Source: Streptomyces alanosinicus | GTDB lineage: Bacteria; Actinomycetota; Actinomycetes; Streptomycetales; Streptomycetaceae | Direction of reading: 5' to 3' | Length of the DNA: 64,000 nucleotides | Assembly: GCF_014650595.1 (NCBI RefSeq) | Contig: NZ_BMVG01000029.1 | Coordinates: 25,632-89,631 of the forward strand | Shown: positions 34,021-43,680 of the stretch, piece after piece | How positions within the stretch are numbered: position 1 is the stretch's first letter | Layout of the letters: every line of letters starts with the position of its first letter | The notes under the pieces: model-generated | What the model was told of the DNA's origin: nothing | Databases searched by the model: none | What the model saw: only the letters and a program-made list of their open reading frames with translations | Made by a program: the position numbers and the translations under genes

Positions 34021-35253
34021 TCACCCACAGATGTGTTCGGCGGCGGTGTTCCCGTGGAAGGTGGGGGCGGGGGAGGGGTCGCTCTGCGCGGGGGCGGGGC
34101 CGCCCCCGCCGTCCGTCGCAGAGGCCTCGGGCGCCGCGTTCCGGGCCACCGCCACGGGCCGGTCGGCCCGCAGCCGCGCGAACAGCTTCTCGGCTTCCGG
34201 CTCCACGAGTTGATCACGATTGGCGTCGTAGACGTACGACTCCCTCGGTACGGTCAGGAACTGCACCCGTTCGGTGGGGATGTCGCGCAGTCCGCGCACC
34301 AACTGGTACAAGCCACGCAGAGTGGCCAGTTCCGGATCGGCGGTCAGCGAGGACGTCGCCGCGTCCAGCACCGGGTACAGCTTCACCGGGTTCAGCAGGA
34401 CGTCATTGCTCTGCATCTTGTCGACGAGCGCGGCGAGGAAGCGCTGCTGGCGTTCCATCCGCTCGGTGTCGCTGCCGTCGCCGAGCGACTTGCGGGCCCG
34501 CACATAACCGAGCGCCTGCTCCCCGTCGAGCAGGACCTTTCCCGCGGGCAGCCGCAGCCTGGCCGCCTTGTCGTCGATGGGTTCCTTCAGACAGACCCGC
34601 ACCCCGTCGACGGCGTCCACCATCTCCTTGAACCCGCTGAAGTCCACGACCACGTGATGGTCGATCCGAATGTCCGTCAGCTTCTCGACGGTCCGTATCG
34701 TGCACGCCGAACCGCCCGCCTGGAAGGCGTGGTTGAACATCGCGAACACCGGCTCGCTGCGGGTGCCGTCCGACTGCCGGCAGCCGGGGATGTCCACCAT
34801 CAGATCCCTCGGCAGTGACACGGCGGTGGCGCTGCGCCGGTCGGCGGCCAGATGCAGCAGGATCGTGGTGTCCGACCGCTCGCTGCCGAGGTCCCGGCCG
34901 TACCGCGCGTTCCCGTCGCCGGCCCGGGTGTCCGAGCCGATCAGCAGGATGTTCTGCGCGCCCCGCACCAGCGCGGTGGGCCGTTCGGCCTCGTACCGGG
35001 CCAGTTCCCGGGCGGCCGCGTCGTCCGCGGTGATGTTCGCGCTGAGCTTCGCGTACAGGGCCCAGCCGGTCCCGGCGGCCGCCGCCATGAGCACGCCGAG
35101 ACCGAGCGCCGTCCCCTGCGCCCACCGCCGCCGACGCCGCCGCCGAAGCCCCTCCCCGGTGGCCGAGGCCGCGGCCGACGCCCCGGGACCGGGACCAGGA
35201 CCGGGACGAGGACCGGGACCAGGACCGAGGGCCTTGCCTGCGGAGTCGGTCAC
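34021..35253 (-). CDS. LCP family protein 5
   Basis: A 410-residue LCP protein without LytR_C. The N-terminus is a Gly-Pro repeat (residues 10-25) from 12-base repeats such as GGACCGGGACCA, then six or more arginines, then a helix (GTALGLGVLMAAAAGTGWAL). LCP signatures: NILLIGSDTRAGDG, SDTTILLHLAADRRSATAVS, ACTIRTVEKLTDIRIDHHV, ALGYVRARKSLGDGSDTERM. It ends in a Pro/Ser tail. GTG at 35251-35253 has AAGGGG ten bases upstream. It is the first LCP gene downstream of the TIGR03089 gene on the same strand. Confidence 0.9.
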   Translation of the reverse strand: MTDSAGKALGPGPGPRPGPGPGPGASAAASATGEGLRRRRRRRWAQGTALGLGVLMAAAAGTGWALYAKLSANITADDAAARELARYEAERPTALVRGAQNILLIGSDTRAGDGNARYGRDLGSERSDTTILLHLAADRRSATAVSLPRDLMVDIPGCRQSDGTRSEPVFAMFNHAFQAGGSACTIRTVEKLTDIRIDHHVVVDFSGFKEMVDAVDGVRVCLKEPIDDKAARLRLPAGKVLLDGEQALGYVRARKSLGDGSDTERMERQQRFLAALVDKMQSNDVLLNPVKLYPVLDAATSSLTADPELATLRGLYQLVRGLRDIPTERVQFLTVPRESYVYDANRDQLVEPEAEKLFARLRADRPVAVARNAAPEASATDGGGGPAPAQSDPSPAPTFHGNTAAEHICG

Positions 35254-35366
35254 GGGCCGGGCACCCCTTCATGGCGTACGAGCGTCACGTCCTGCTCCTA
35301 CGACCATGGCGGCGCGGCAGGGCGAAGGCGCCCTCAGCTACGCCGATCGGGGGAAGATCCGGCTGC

Positions 35367-36122
35367 TCAGCGGCGCACCGCGGTCACCCGCTCGCTCTCG
35401 ATCCGCTGGGCGAGGGAATCCTCGTCCAGCCGGTCCAGATGCCGGCACAGCACGACGGACCCGCCGACGGCCAGCGGTGAGTACAGCCCCGCGCCGAGCC
35501 CCTCCCAGGTGTCGTACGGCATCCCCGACAGCAGCCTCGACCCGGGCCCCGTCAGATCGAGCGAGGCCGCGTCCGTGAGCGCCCGCTCGACCACCTCCGC
35601 CCCGCTGAACTCCGCCCCCGCGACGATCAGCGCGGACTCCTCCGCGTCCACCGGGACGAACGGCACGAACCGGTCCCCCTGTCCCGGTGCCTCCACGGCG
35701 TAGTCGGCGAACCCGGCCGGCGGCTGCGGGAACCGCCCGCCCAGCGGCCGCAGCGCGAGCGCGACCCGCTCACCGCGGCAGGCCCGCGCGGCATCGAGCG
35801 AGTCCGGTCCGCTCACCACGACGTCGGCCGCCGCCGGATCCCCGCCCACATCGGCGATCGCCCCCACGGAGGAGCACGCCAGCAGCCAGACCGCCGTCTG
35901 CCAGTGCGCGGGCAGCAGCAGTGCCACCCGGTCGCCGGGCCCGGCGGAGAGGTCGCCCTGGAGGAGGTTCGCGGTCTTGGCCACCCAATTGGCGAAGGTG
36001 GCCACGGACAGTTCGACACGCTCGCCCGTGGCGTCGTCGTAGAAGGTCACCAGCGGGCGGCCGGGGTCCGCGGCGAGCGCGGAAGCCAGCAGGTCGGCGG
36101 GGGTGCGGTCGGTGGCGTTCAC
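35367..36122 (-). CDS. TIGR03089 family protein (partial acyl-adenylate-like)
   Basis: A 251-residue protein that resembles the N-terminal part of AMP-dependent acyl-CoA ligases (LVTFYDDATGERVELSVATF, ANLLQGDLSAGPGDRVALLL, SVGAIADVGGDPAAADVVV) but lacks the ATP-binding and C-terminal regions. Actinobacteria carry it next to LCP genes; function unknown. It starts at GTG 36120-36122. There is no ribosome site, but TACTCT lies at 36130-36135 on this strand, seven bases before the start, so a leaderless message is likely. Divergent from the amidase gene. Confidence 0.85.
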   Translation of the reverse strand: MNATDRTPADLLASALAADPGRPLVTFYDDATGERVELSVATFANWVAKTANLLQGDLSAGPGDRVALLLPAHWQTAVWLLACSSVGAIADVGGDPAAADVVVSGPDSLDAARACRGERVALALRPLGGRFPQPPAGFADYAVEAPGQGDRFVPFVPVDAEESALIVAGAEFSGAEVVERALTDAASLDLTGPGSRLLSGMPYDTWEGLGAGLYSPLAVGGSVVLCRHLDRLDEDSLAQRIESERVTAVRR

Positions 36123-36233
36123 CCGGAAAAGAGTACGCGCGGGCCGGTGTGCGCGGCGGGCGCCCGCGCCACCGGTTCGGCGGAACGACCCCCGACGGTC
36201 CGTCAGTTCACCGATGGACAGATTTGTCTGACT

Positions 36234-37631
36234 ATGTCGAAGATCGTAAGCATGCGTGGACTCCTGACTTCCTCGATCGGCGCCACCTGCGCCACGGCGC
36301 TCGCACTCCCGCTGACCCTGACCGCGACCCCCGCGACCGCCGCGACCGCGACGGCGGCAGCCGCGTCGGAGGCGGCCGCGAGCCCGGGAAGCACCCGCTC
36401 GCTGCCCCTCACCCCCCTCACCCCCGAGCGCGTCCTCGGCACCGCCCCGGTGCAGGGGCTCTACCGTCCCGACGGCGAGCACTTCTCGCTCGTCGGCGTC
36501 GTCTGGGACGACCCGGACACCGCACTGCGCGGCCGGGTCCAGGTGCGCACCCGGTCGGCCACGACGGGAAAGTGGTCCGGCTGGCAGGACGTCGAGGTGC
36601 ACAACGCCGACCACGGCGCCGACCCCGGTACGGCGGAACGCGGCGCACCGCGGGTACGCGGGGCGACCGCGCCGCTGTGGGTGGGCGACGCGGAGGGCGT
36701 GGACGTCCGGGTCCGCGCCGACGGCGCGGCCGCGGGCGCGCGGGGCAGCCGTGCGGCCGGCCCGCGGCGGCCGCGGGTGCCGCTGCCGTCGGGGCTGCGC
36801 CTGCAGCTCGTCGACCCGGGCGGACAGGCGCCGCCCGAGGGCGCGCTGCCCAAGGGGATGCCCGTCGACGACCCCCACACCGATCTCGACACGGACGCGG
36901 CGCGCGCGGCCTCGAACGCCAACACCGACGTCACCGACTACGGAGCCCTGGAGATCCCGGCGCTGGGCAAGCGGGCCACCGAGGAGGAACTCATCCGCCT
37001 CAAGGGCCCGGTGAAGGGCAAGCCGCACATCGGGGCGCGCCCGCGGATCGTCACCCGGCGCGGCTGGGGCGCGGACGAGGAGGTGCGCGAGGGCGGGTTC
37101 ATCTACACGAAGAAGATCAAGGCGGTCTTCGTGCACCACACGGCCTCCGGCAACAAGTACACCTGCGCCGAGGCCCCCTCCGTCATCCGCAGTATCTACC
37201 GCTACCACGTCGACAGCATGGGCTGGCGGGACATCGGCTACAACTTCCTCGTCGACAAGTGCGGAACCATCTACGAGGGCCGGGCCGGCGGCGTGGCGAA
37301 GGCGGTGCTCGGCGCACACACCCTCGGCTTCAACAACAGCAGCATGGGCGTCGCCGTGATCGGCACGTACGGCACGGCGAAGCCGCCCAAGGCGGCCCTG
37401 ACCGCCATCGCCAAGCTGTCCGCGTGGAAGCTCGGGCTCTACGGGGTCAATCCGCGCGGAAAGACATATCTCACGTCGGCCGGAGGCAACCTCTACGCCA
37501 AGGGTAAGAAGGTACGACTGAACGTCATCTCCGGCCATCGGGACGGATTCGCCACCGAGTGTCCAGGCGACCGGCTTTATGCCAAGCTCGGTACGGCCCG
37601 GTCCAGTGCGGCGCGCTATCAGGGGCGCTGA
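36234..37631 (+). CDS. Secreted N-acetylmuramoyl-L-alanine amidase, PGRP/Amidase_2 type
   Basis: A 465-residue secreted zinc amidase that cuts the bond between muramic acid and the stem peptide. A signal peptide (about 1-42, ending ATPATAATATAAA) is followed by a region of about 200 residues with a strand motif (HFSLVGVVWDDPDTALRGRV) and then the catalytic domain. Zinc ligands and partners are visible: FVHHTASGNKYTC, GYNFLVDKCGTIYEGRAGG, and ISGHRDGFATECPGDRLY. ATG 36234 is my choice; ATG 36252 (MRGLLTSS) is an alternative that would give a more standard signal peptide. The gene is divergent from TIGR03089. Confidence 0.88.
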   Translation: MSKIVSMRGLLTSSIGATCATALALPLTLTATPATAATATAAAASEAAASPGSTRSLPLTPLTPERVLGTAPVQGLYRPDGEHFSLVGVVWDDPDTALRGRVQVRTRSATTGKWSGWQDVEVHNADHGADPGTAERGAPRVRGATAPLWVGDAEGVDVRVRADGAAAGARGSRAAGPRRPRVPLPSGLRLQLVDPGGQAPPEGALPKGMPVDDPHTDLDTDAARAASNANTDVTDYGALEIPALGKRATEEELIRLKGPVKGKPHIGARPRIVTRRGWGADEEVREGGFIYTKKIKAVFVHHTASGNKYTCAEAPSVIRSIYRYHVDSMGWRDIGYNFLVDKCGTIYEGRAGGVAKAVLGAHTLGFNNSSMGVAVIGTYGTAKPPKAALTAIAKLSAWKLGLYGVNPRGKTYLTSAGGNLYAKGKKVRLNVISGHRDGFATECPGDRLYAKLGTARSSAARYQGR

Positions 37632-37839
37632 CGCCGGCCGGGGTACGCGTTCGGCGCAGTCGTCGGGGGACACGCCGGTCCTGAGCCGGTCTCACACCGT
37701 TCTCTCACCGATCTCGTGGGAAACCGCGCGGTGGTCAAGGGTGCCGCCGCTACGGTCTGCATACACTGACCGGCCGATACGAGTGATACGAAGTGATACG
37801 AGAAGTTCGGCCGTTCCCGGCAGGAAGCAGAGACGACAG

Positions 37840-38922
37840 GTGACAGAAGCGATCCTCCTGGTCGGTGGCAAAGGCACCCGGCTGCGTCCGCTCACGGTGC
37901 ACACGCCCAAGCCCATGGTCCCCGCCGCCGGGGTGCCGTTCCTCACGCACCAGCTGGCGCGCGCCAAGGCGGCGGGCGTGGACCACATCGTCCTCGCCAC
38001 CAGCTATCTGGCGGAGGTCTTCGAGCCGTACTTCGGTGACGGTTCGGCCCTCGGGCTGCACATCGAGTACGTGACGGAGGAGGAGCCGCTCGGTACGGGC
38101 GGCGCCATCCGCAACGTCGCCTCGCGCCTGCGCTCCGGCCCCGACGAGCCGGTGCTGATCTTCAACGGCGACATCCTGACCGGCCTGGACATCAGGGCCC
38201 TGGTGGACACCCACCAGTCGACCGGCGCGGATGTGTCGCTGCACCTCACCAAGGTCTCCGACCCCCGCGCCTTCGGCCTGGTCCCCACGGACGACTCCGG
38301 CCGGGTGCTGGCCTTCCTGGAGAAGCCGCAGACGCCCGAGGAGATCGTCACCGACCAGATCAACGCGGGGGCGTACGTCTTCCGCCGCTCGGTCATCGAC
38401 ACGATCCCGCTGGGCAGGCCGGTGTCCGTGGAACGCGAGACGTTCCCGGACCTCCTCGCCGCGGGCGCCCACCTCCAGGGCATGGTCGACTCCACGTACT
38501 GGCTGGACCTGGGCACCCCGGCGGCCTTCGTGCGCGGCTCGGCGGACCTGGTCATGGGCCGCGCCCCCTCTCCCGCCGTCCCCGGCCGCTGCGGCGACCA
38601 GCTGATCCTCCCCACGGCCACAGTGGCCCCGGACGCCAAGCTGACGGGCGGCACGGTGGTGGGCGAGGGCGCGGTCGTGGGCGAGGGCGCGAGGATCTTC
38701 GGCTCCACCATCCTCCCCGGCGCGGTCATCGAGCCCGGCGCCGTCATCACCGACTCCCTCATCGGCGCGAGGGCCCGCGTCGGTGAACGCACGGTCCTCA
38801 CCGGCACGGTCGTCGGCGACGGCGCGGTCATCGGCGCCGACAACGAACTCCGCGAGGGAGTCCGCGTGTGGTGCGACGCCCAGATCCCCTCAGGCGCGGT
38901 CCGCTTCTCTTCCGACCAGTGA
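37840..38922 (+). CDS. Sugar-1-phosphate nucleotidyltransferase (mannose-1-P guanylyltransferase type)
   Basis: A 360-residue enzyme making a nucleotide sugar, likely GDP-mannose. The N-terminal domain has LLVGGKGTRLRPLTVHTPKP, the nucleotide contact GTGGAIRNVASRL, and VLIFNGDIL (metal-binding Asp). Residues about 250-350 are left-handed beta-helix hexapeptide repeats (VAPDAKLTGG, VVGEGAVVGEGARIFG and so on). The start is GTG 37840. A manA/manB pair further along the window makes mannose-1-phosphate, its presumed substrate. The mycobacterial counterpart is ManC-like. Sugar specificity is inferred. Confidence 0.88.
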   Translation: MTEAILLVGGKGTRLRPLTVHTPKPMVPAAGVPFLTHQLARAKAAGVDHIVLATSYLAEVFEPYFGDGSALGLHIEYVTEEEPLGTGGAIRNVASRLRSGPDEPVLIFNGDILTGLDIRALVDTHQSTGADVSLHLTKVSDPRAFGLVPTDDSGRVLAFLEKPQTPEEIVTDQINAGAYVFRRSVIDTIPLGRPVSVERETFPDLLAAGAHLQGMVDSTYWLDLGTPAAFVRGSADLVMGRAPSPAVPGRCGDQLILPTATVAPDAKLTGGTVVGEGAVVGEGARIFGSTILPGAVIEPGAVITDSLIGARARVGERTVLTGTVVGDGAVIGADNELREGVRVWCDAQIPSGAVRFSSDQ

Positions 38923-39192
38923 GACCCGGGGACGCCGGTATGTGTGGGGGGCTGGCCTGACGGTCTTTCGGCTGCCCCCGCACCTCCGTGGCGCGGGCCG
39001 CCGCGCCCCCTGCCTGTTGGGGCACTAGCCGCGGGCAGTCGTGCCGCTGGGGCGGCACGGGTGGGCGCCGGGGTCCCCTCTGGGGGAGGGACCCCGCAGG
39101 CGCGGGCGAGCGAAAACGCCCTGTCGTTCAGCGGCAGCGCCCCGCACTCCGCAGGCGCGGGCGGGCGAAACGCCCCGTCGGCCAGCTGCAGC
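38923..39192. repeat. Intergenic region with two imperfect ~45-base direct repeats
   Basis: Two copies of GCAGGCGCGGGCGRGCGAAA followed by a CGCC-CGTCG tract lie at about 39097-39135 and 39156-39185. The GGCAG/CAGCTGCAG tails also match roughly. No gene is visible here. Confidence 0.5.
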
Positions 39193-40212
39193 TCAGAGCA
39201 ATCCGATGTCCACCCGAGGCATCTTCGGCGCCCGCCGCCCCGGCACCTGACCACTCAGCAAGATCAACCGCACCGCCCGATGCCGCTGCCCCGCATACGG
39301 CTCCAGCAAGCGCAGCATCCCCGCGTCGTCGGCCCCCCGGTCCCCTGCCAGCGCCCACCCCACGATCCCCGGCAGATGCAGATCCCCGACCGTCACCGCG
39401 TCCGCCGCCCCATGACTGCGCTGCACCACCTCCGCCGACGTCCACGGCCCGATCCCCGGCACGACCTCCAACCGCGCCCGCGCCTCGTCCGCCGTCATCC
39501 CCACCGCCTGCTCCAGGCGCGCGGCGACCCGCACGGCCCGCAGAATCGTCGACGCCCGCTTGTCGTCGACCCCGGCCCGATGCCACTCCCAGGAGGGAAT
39601 CAGCGCCCAGGTCCGCGGCGCCGGCATCACCCACATCGGCCGCTCGAACGCCCCCGCCGGGCCCGGCGCAGGCTCCCCGAACCTCCGCACCAGCAACCGC
39701 CACGCGCGGTACGCCTCGTCGGTCGTGACCTTCTGCTCCAGCACCGACGGGATGAGGGACTCCAGCACCAGCCCCGTCCGCGTCAGCCTGAGCCCCGGCC
39801 GCCGATGCCGCGACAGCGCCACCACCCGGTGCCGGGGCACGAACGCCTCCGGCTCGTCGGCCGCGCCGAGCCACTCGGGCAACCGGTCCAGCAGCCACTG
39901 CGCCCCCGGCCCCCACGCCTCACCGGACACCTCACCGCCGTACGCCCGCACCCGCAGCGTGCCCGGCCCGGCAGGCGTACGGCAGGTCCGCCACACGGAG
40001 CCGTCCGCGGTGGCCCGGAACGTGGGGTCGGCGGGCCCGCGCCGCAGCGGTCCGAGCACCAGCCCGAGATCGAGCGGCCCGTCGGGCACCCAGCGCCGTA
40101 CCCGCACCGGCGCCGCCTGGCGCGGTATCCCGGCCTCCCCGCCCCCGGGTACACGGACATGGCCGCCGCGCACGGTCGTACGGGTGGGCCGCTGAGGAAA
40201 ACGTCCTGCCAC
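39193..40212 (-). CDS. DNA-3-methyladenine glycosylase-like, HhH-GPD superfamily
   Basis: A 339-residue base-excision repair enzyme of the AlkA type. An N-terminal beta-rich half precedes the helical half. The helix-hairpin-helix is VVPGIGPWTSAEVVQRSHG, and the catalytic aspartate follows in AVTVGDLHLPGIVGWAL. EQKVTTDEAYRAWRLLV fits the usual first helix of the HhH domain. GTG at 40210-40212 has AGGA eight bases upstream. It is expected to remove alkylated purines. It stands downstream of the fbi genes on the same strand but with an 84-base gap. Confidence 0.87.
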   Translation of the reverse strand: MAGRFPQRPTRTTVRGGHVRVPGGGEAGIPRQAAPVRVRRWVPDGPLDLGLVLGPLRRGPADPTFRATADGSVWRTCRTPAGPGTLRVRAYGGEVSGEAWGPGAQWLLDRLPEWLGAADEPEAFVPRHRVVALSRHRRPGLRLTRTGLVLESLIPSVLEQKVTTDEAYRAWRLLVRRFGEPAPGPAGAFERPMWVMPAPRTWALIPSWEWHRAGVDDKRASTILRAVRVAARLEQAVGMTADEARARLEVVPGIGPWTSAEVVQRSHGAADAVTVGDLHLPGIVGWALAGDRGADDAGMLRLLEPYAGQRHRAVRLILLSGQVPGRRAPKMPRVDIGLL

Positions 40213-40296
40213 GAAAGAGGTCCTGGAGGTCCGGGAGGGGGCGCCGTCCTATGAGACTAGGCGGTCACCCGAGGGCTACGGCCGCGTACGCCGAAC

Positions 40297-41616
40297 TCAC
40301 CGCACCTCGACAAACGCCCCCGCGTCCCGCTCCGGCCGCGGTCTCGGCTCCCCGGCCGGATGCCCGACCGCCACCGCGCCCATCGGCTCCCAGTCCGCGG
40401 GCAGCGCGAGCACCTCGCGCACCACGTCCCGGCAGAACATCGTGGACGACACCCACGCCGAGCCCAGCCGCTCCCCGGCCAGTGTGACCAGCAGGTTCTG
40501 CACGCCCGCGCCCATCGCGACGACGAACATCTCCCGCTCGGCGCCGTCCCGCCGCGCGTCCCCGTAGTGGTGTGAGCCGTCCATGACGAGGCAGGGCACG
40601 ACCAGATACGGCGCGTCGCGCAGCACGTCACCGCGCCGTACGCGCTTCGCGATGGACTCCTCGCTCCTGCCGTCCCGGCGCAGATCGGCGATCCAGGCCT
40701 CCCGCATCGCGTCCAGCAGCCGGATCCGGGACTCCTCCGACTCCAGCAGCACGAACCGCCACGGCGTGGTGTGGTGCGGGGCCGGCGCGGTCAGTGCCGC
40801 CGCGACCGCGCGCCGTACCGCGCCGGGGTCGACCGGCTGGTCGGTGAAGGCCCGGACCGTACGTCGCTGGGTCACCGCCTCCCGGACCGCCTCGGACGTG
40901 CCGAGCCGGAACATGTCGCCGCGCGCGTCGCGCACCAGCGCCCGCGCACCCTCGCCGTCCTCCGCCGGGGTCACCACATGCGGCAGACCGCGCACCACGG
41001 CCACCGGCCGGCCCGTCGCCTTGCCCTTGACCAGGTCGCCGGCGGCGGCCAGTTCATCCGCCGTGGCCACGATCGTCGCGTGGAGCGAATTGCCATACGC
41101 GTCCGTGCCCCCGCGCAGATCGTCCAGCACGCGCACCCCGGCGGCGCCGATCGCCACGTCCGTGAGCCCCGAGCGCCAGGGCCGTCCGAAGGTGTCGGTG
41201 ACGATCACCCCCACGTCGACCCCGAGGGCGGCGCGCAGGCCGTCGCGGATCGCGCGCGCGGACGCGTCCGGGTCCTCGGGCAGCAACAGCACGGTCCCGA
41301 CGGGGGTGTTGGAGGCGTCGACCCCGGCGGCGGCCATGACCAGGCCCCGCCGGTTCTCCACGATGCGCAGCGTGCCGCGCCGGGCGACGACGCGGACCGT
41401 CTCGGCGTCGATGGCCGCCTCCCGGTCGTCGGCCCGCACGATCCGGCCCTCGGCCTTGGAGACGATCTTGGAGGTGACGATCAGCACGTCCCCGTCGGCC
41501 AGGCCCGGTTCGGTGGCGGCGATCAGCTTGGCGAGGTCGTCGCCGGGCTGCACCTCGGGGATGCCGGACAGGGCCCGGACCGTGTACTCCGGGGGCTTCG
41601 GGCGGTCCTCGCTCAC
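40297..41616 (-). CDS. fbiB: Coenzyme F420 biosynthesis bifunctional protein FbiB
   Basis: A 439-residue two-domain enzyme. The N-terminal domain (about 1-245) is the F420-0:gamma-glutamyl ligase (VTSKIVSKAEGRIV, VDVGVIVTDTFGRPWR, AIGAAGVRVLDDLRG). The C-terminal domain (about 250-439) is a nitroreductase-like FMN fold (RRTVRAFTDQPVDP, HHTTPWRFVLLE, GERLGSAWVSSTMF) that reduces dehydro-F420-0. GTG at 41614-41616 overlaps the stop of fbiA by four bases. Confidence 0.93.
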   Translation of the reverse strand: MSEDRPKPPEYTVRALSGIPEVQPGDDLAKLIAATEPGLADGDVLIVTSKIVSKAEGRIVRADDREAAIDAETVRVVARRGTLRIVENRRGLVMAAAGVDASNTPVGTVLLLPEDPDASARAIRDGLRAALGVDVGVIVTDTFGRPWRSGLTDVAIGAAGVRVLDDLRGGTDAYGNSLHATIVATADELAAAGDLVKGKATGRPVAVVRGLPHVVTPAEDGEGARALVRDARGDMFRLGTSEAVREAVTQRRTVRAFTDQPVDPGAVRRAVAAALTAPAPHHTTPWRFVLLESEESRIRLLDAMREAWIADLRRDGRSEESIAKRVRRGDVLRDAPYLVVPCLVMDGSHHYGDARRDGAEREMFVVAMGAGVQNLLVTLAGERLGSAWVSSTMFCRDVVREVLALPADWEPMGAVAVGHPAGEPRPRPERDAGAFVEVR

Positions 41617-42572
41617 GCTCCCCGCACCTCCTCGGCCAGCGCCAGCGCCTCCCGCGCCATCCGCGCGGTCGCCTCGACGTCGGTCATCATCAGCGGTACG
41701 GCACGGCAGCGGATCCCGTCCGCCTCGACCCGCCCGACCGCGTCCGCGTCCACGGTGTCGACCAGCCAGCCGTCCAGCAGTCCGGAGCCGTAGTGCTCGG
41801 CGACCGCGGCGGCCGTGGACTCCACGCCGACCGCGGCGAGCACCTTGTCGGCCATGCCGCGCACGGGCGCGCCCCCGACGATGGGGGACAGGCCGATCAC
41901 GGGCACGCCCGCTTCCGCGATCGCCTCGCGGACGCCGGGGACGGCGAGGATGGTGCCGATGGAGACGACCGGGTTGGACGGCGGGAAGAGGATGACGTCC
42001 GCCGCGGCGATGGCCTCCAGCACACCGGGCGCCGGCTTGGCCTGTTCGGCACCGACCGGCACGACCGCCTCCGCGGGGACCGAGGCGCGCAGCCGTACCC
42101 AGTACTCCTGGAAGTGGACCGCCCTGCGCTCGCCGTCGACCTCGACCGCGACATGGGTCTCCACGCGGTCGTCGGTCATCGGGATCAGCTTCACGCCCGG
42201 CTGCCAGCGGTCGCACAGTGCCTCGGTGACGGCGCTGAGCGGATAGCCCGCGCCGAGCATCTGCGTGCGCACGATGTGCGTGGCGAAGTCCCGGTCGCCG
42301 AGGCCGAACCAGTCGGGTCCGACGCCGTACGCCGCCAGTTCCTGCTTGAGGTGGAAGGTCTCGTCGGCCCGTCCCCAGCCCTGCTCCTCGTCGATGCCGC
42401 CGCCCAGCGTGTACATCACCGTGTCGAGGTCCGGGCAGACCTTCAGCCCGAAGAGGTGGATGTCGTCGCCGGTATTGCCGATCACCGTGATCTCCGCGTC
42501 CGGCACGGCCCGCTTCAGACCGCGCAGGAAACGGGCACCACCGATGCCGCCTGCCAGAACCACAATGCGCAT
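41613..42572 (-). CDS. fbiA: 2-phospho-lactate transferase FbiA (CofD)
   Basis: A 319-residue transferase that joins the activated phosphoenolpyruvyl/lactyl group to the deazaflavin Fo. Markers: MRIVVLAGGIGGARFLRGL at the start, VIGNTGDDIHLFGLKVCPDL, LFPPSNPVVSIG, and IVGGAPVRGMADKVL. I chose ATG at 42570-42572; the track-level extension has no support. No ribosome site is visible, but GACACT (42580-42585 on this strand) seven bases upstream could be a -10 box, so translation may be leaderless. Coupled to fbiB. Confidence 0.94.
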   Translation of the reverse strand: MRIVVLAGGIGGARFLRGLKRAVPDAEITVIGNTGDDIHLFGLKVCPDLDTVMYTLGGGIDEEQGWGRADETFHLKQELAAYGVGPDWFGLGDRDFATHIVRTQMLGAGYPLSAVTEALCDRWQPGVKLIPMTDDRVETHVAVEVDGERRAVHFQEYWVRLRASVPAEAVVPVGAEQAKPAPGVLEAIAAADVILFPPSNPVVSIGTILAVPGVREAIAEAGVPVIGLSPIVGGAPVRGMADKVLAAVGVESTAAAVAEHYGSGLLDGWLVDTVDADAVGRVEADGIRCRAVPLMMTDVEATARMAREALALAEEVRGA

Positions 42573-42639
42573 GGGGCCAAGTGTCGCAGGCGGGTACGAC
42601 AACGCGTCAGGCAGTCACCGGACGCGCGACGGTCGGCTT

Positions 42640-43146
42640 TCAGGCAGTCACGGCACGCGGCGCGGTGCGCGCCTCGCAGTGCGGGGAGGTGTGCATGGGC
42701 ATCTCGGTCAGGCCCGGGTAGTACACGTGCAGGCTGACCGCGGGTTCCAGCGCGTCGTTGACGACTTCGTGGGCGTACCCCGGCGCGAACACGCGCTGGG
42801 CGCCCGCCGGCAACGCGCGCGTGGCGCGGTCGGTGCGCTCGGTGAGCGCGCCCTCCAGGACGGTGAGGACACCGGAGGAGCGGCCGTGGTCGTGCAGCCC
42901 GCTGCCCTGCCCCGGCACCCAGCTCAGCAGCCACACCTCGTAGCCGGGGCCGGTGCGCAGCCGGTGGTACCAGCGGGTGGTCGCGTCGTAGCGGACCAGG
43001 TGCGCCCACTGGGAGCGGTCGGCGGCGATCGAACGGGCGAGGCCCACGAACTCGGCGACGGTGGCCGGGTGCTCGCGCGGCGGCTGGAGCAGGTGCGGGA
43101 CTTCGAGGATGTCGCCGGCGATCTGGAGGTCGTTGTCGCTGTTCAT
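42640..43146 (-). CDS. Cysteine dioxygenase-type cupin protein
   Basis: A 168-residue cupin that oxidises cysteine to cysteine sulfinate in the family. Iron ligands are visible as HDHGRSSGVLTVLEG (two His) and APGYAHEVVN (third His). The arrangement WVPGQGSGLHDHG is typical. It starts at ATG 43144-43146. It lies between fbiA and the whiB control region; no sulfur genes are adjacent. Substrate could be another thiol. Confidence 0.88.
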   Translation of the reverse strand: MNSDNDLQIAGDILEVPHLLQPPREHPATVAEFVGLARSIAADRSQWAHLVRYDATTRWYHRLRTGPGYEVWLLSWVPGQGSGLHDHGRSSGVLTVLEGALTERTDRATRALPAGAQRVFAPGYAHEVVNDALEPAVSLHVYYPGLTEMPMHTSPHCEARTAPRAVTA

Positions 43147-43680
43147 CGGGTGCGTGGTCCCTCGGCGGAAGAACGGAGGAGTGGGGCCCGGGAAGGGAGG
43201 GTGCTACGGAGTGGCGAGCGGCCGAGTCGGCTCGTGGGACTCGGTGTCAGCCGGAGCGGGAGACAGGCTCAACAGCTGGTACAGCGACAACAGCTACAGC
43301 GGGACCGGGCAGCACCGTGGGACCCGGCGGTGCGGGTCGAGGTGAGTGCCGAGTTCGCGAGCATGCCCCAAGGACACCGGCTCACACCTGCGCTGTCAAC
43401 TCGACGACCGGTATGTGGGACGCGGTTCACCTCTTCCGGTGCACCTCTCAGGCGAAAGGTTTGTTCAAACGGACCCCGGGACACATGGCGCACATCCGGG
43501 CACTCGGGTCCCGTGCAACGCGATCGAACACGGGGACGTCCTTCTTCGTACAGAGATCTGTACGGGTTCCGACCGGTCCTGAGGGTCTCGCCTGCGTGTC
43601 GAGGTTTATGGCGATTTGAACACTTTCCGCATGGCCTTGGTTCCGCAGAGTGAATAACGGGCTCAATAGCAGATCTCGGC
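43147..43680. other. 534-base region upstream of the whiB promoter
   Basis: No gene is supported; the open frames here have codon use unlike Streptomyces. It should carry the cysteine dioxygenase promoter (leftward) and further upstream control sequences for whiB. I could not assign specific sites. Confidence 0.4.

Noticed and set aside
31861..34818. 985-codon plus-strand frame
   Set aside because: Antisense of two and a half LCP genes.
38923..39192. Possible small RNA between pyrophosphorylase and DNA glycosylase
   Set aside because: No promoter or terminator pair found; only direct repeats are visible.
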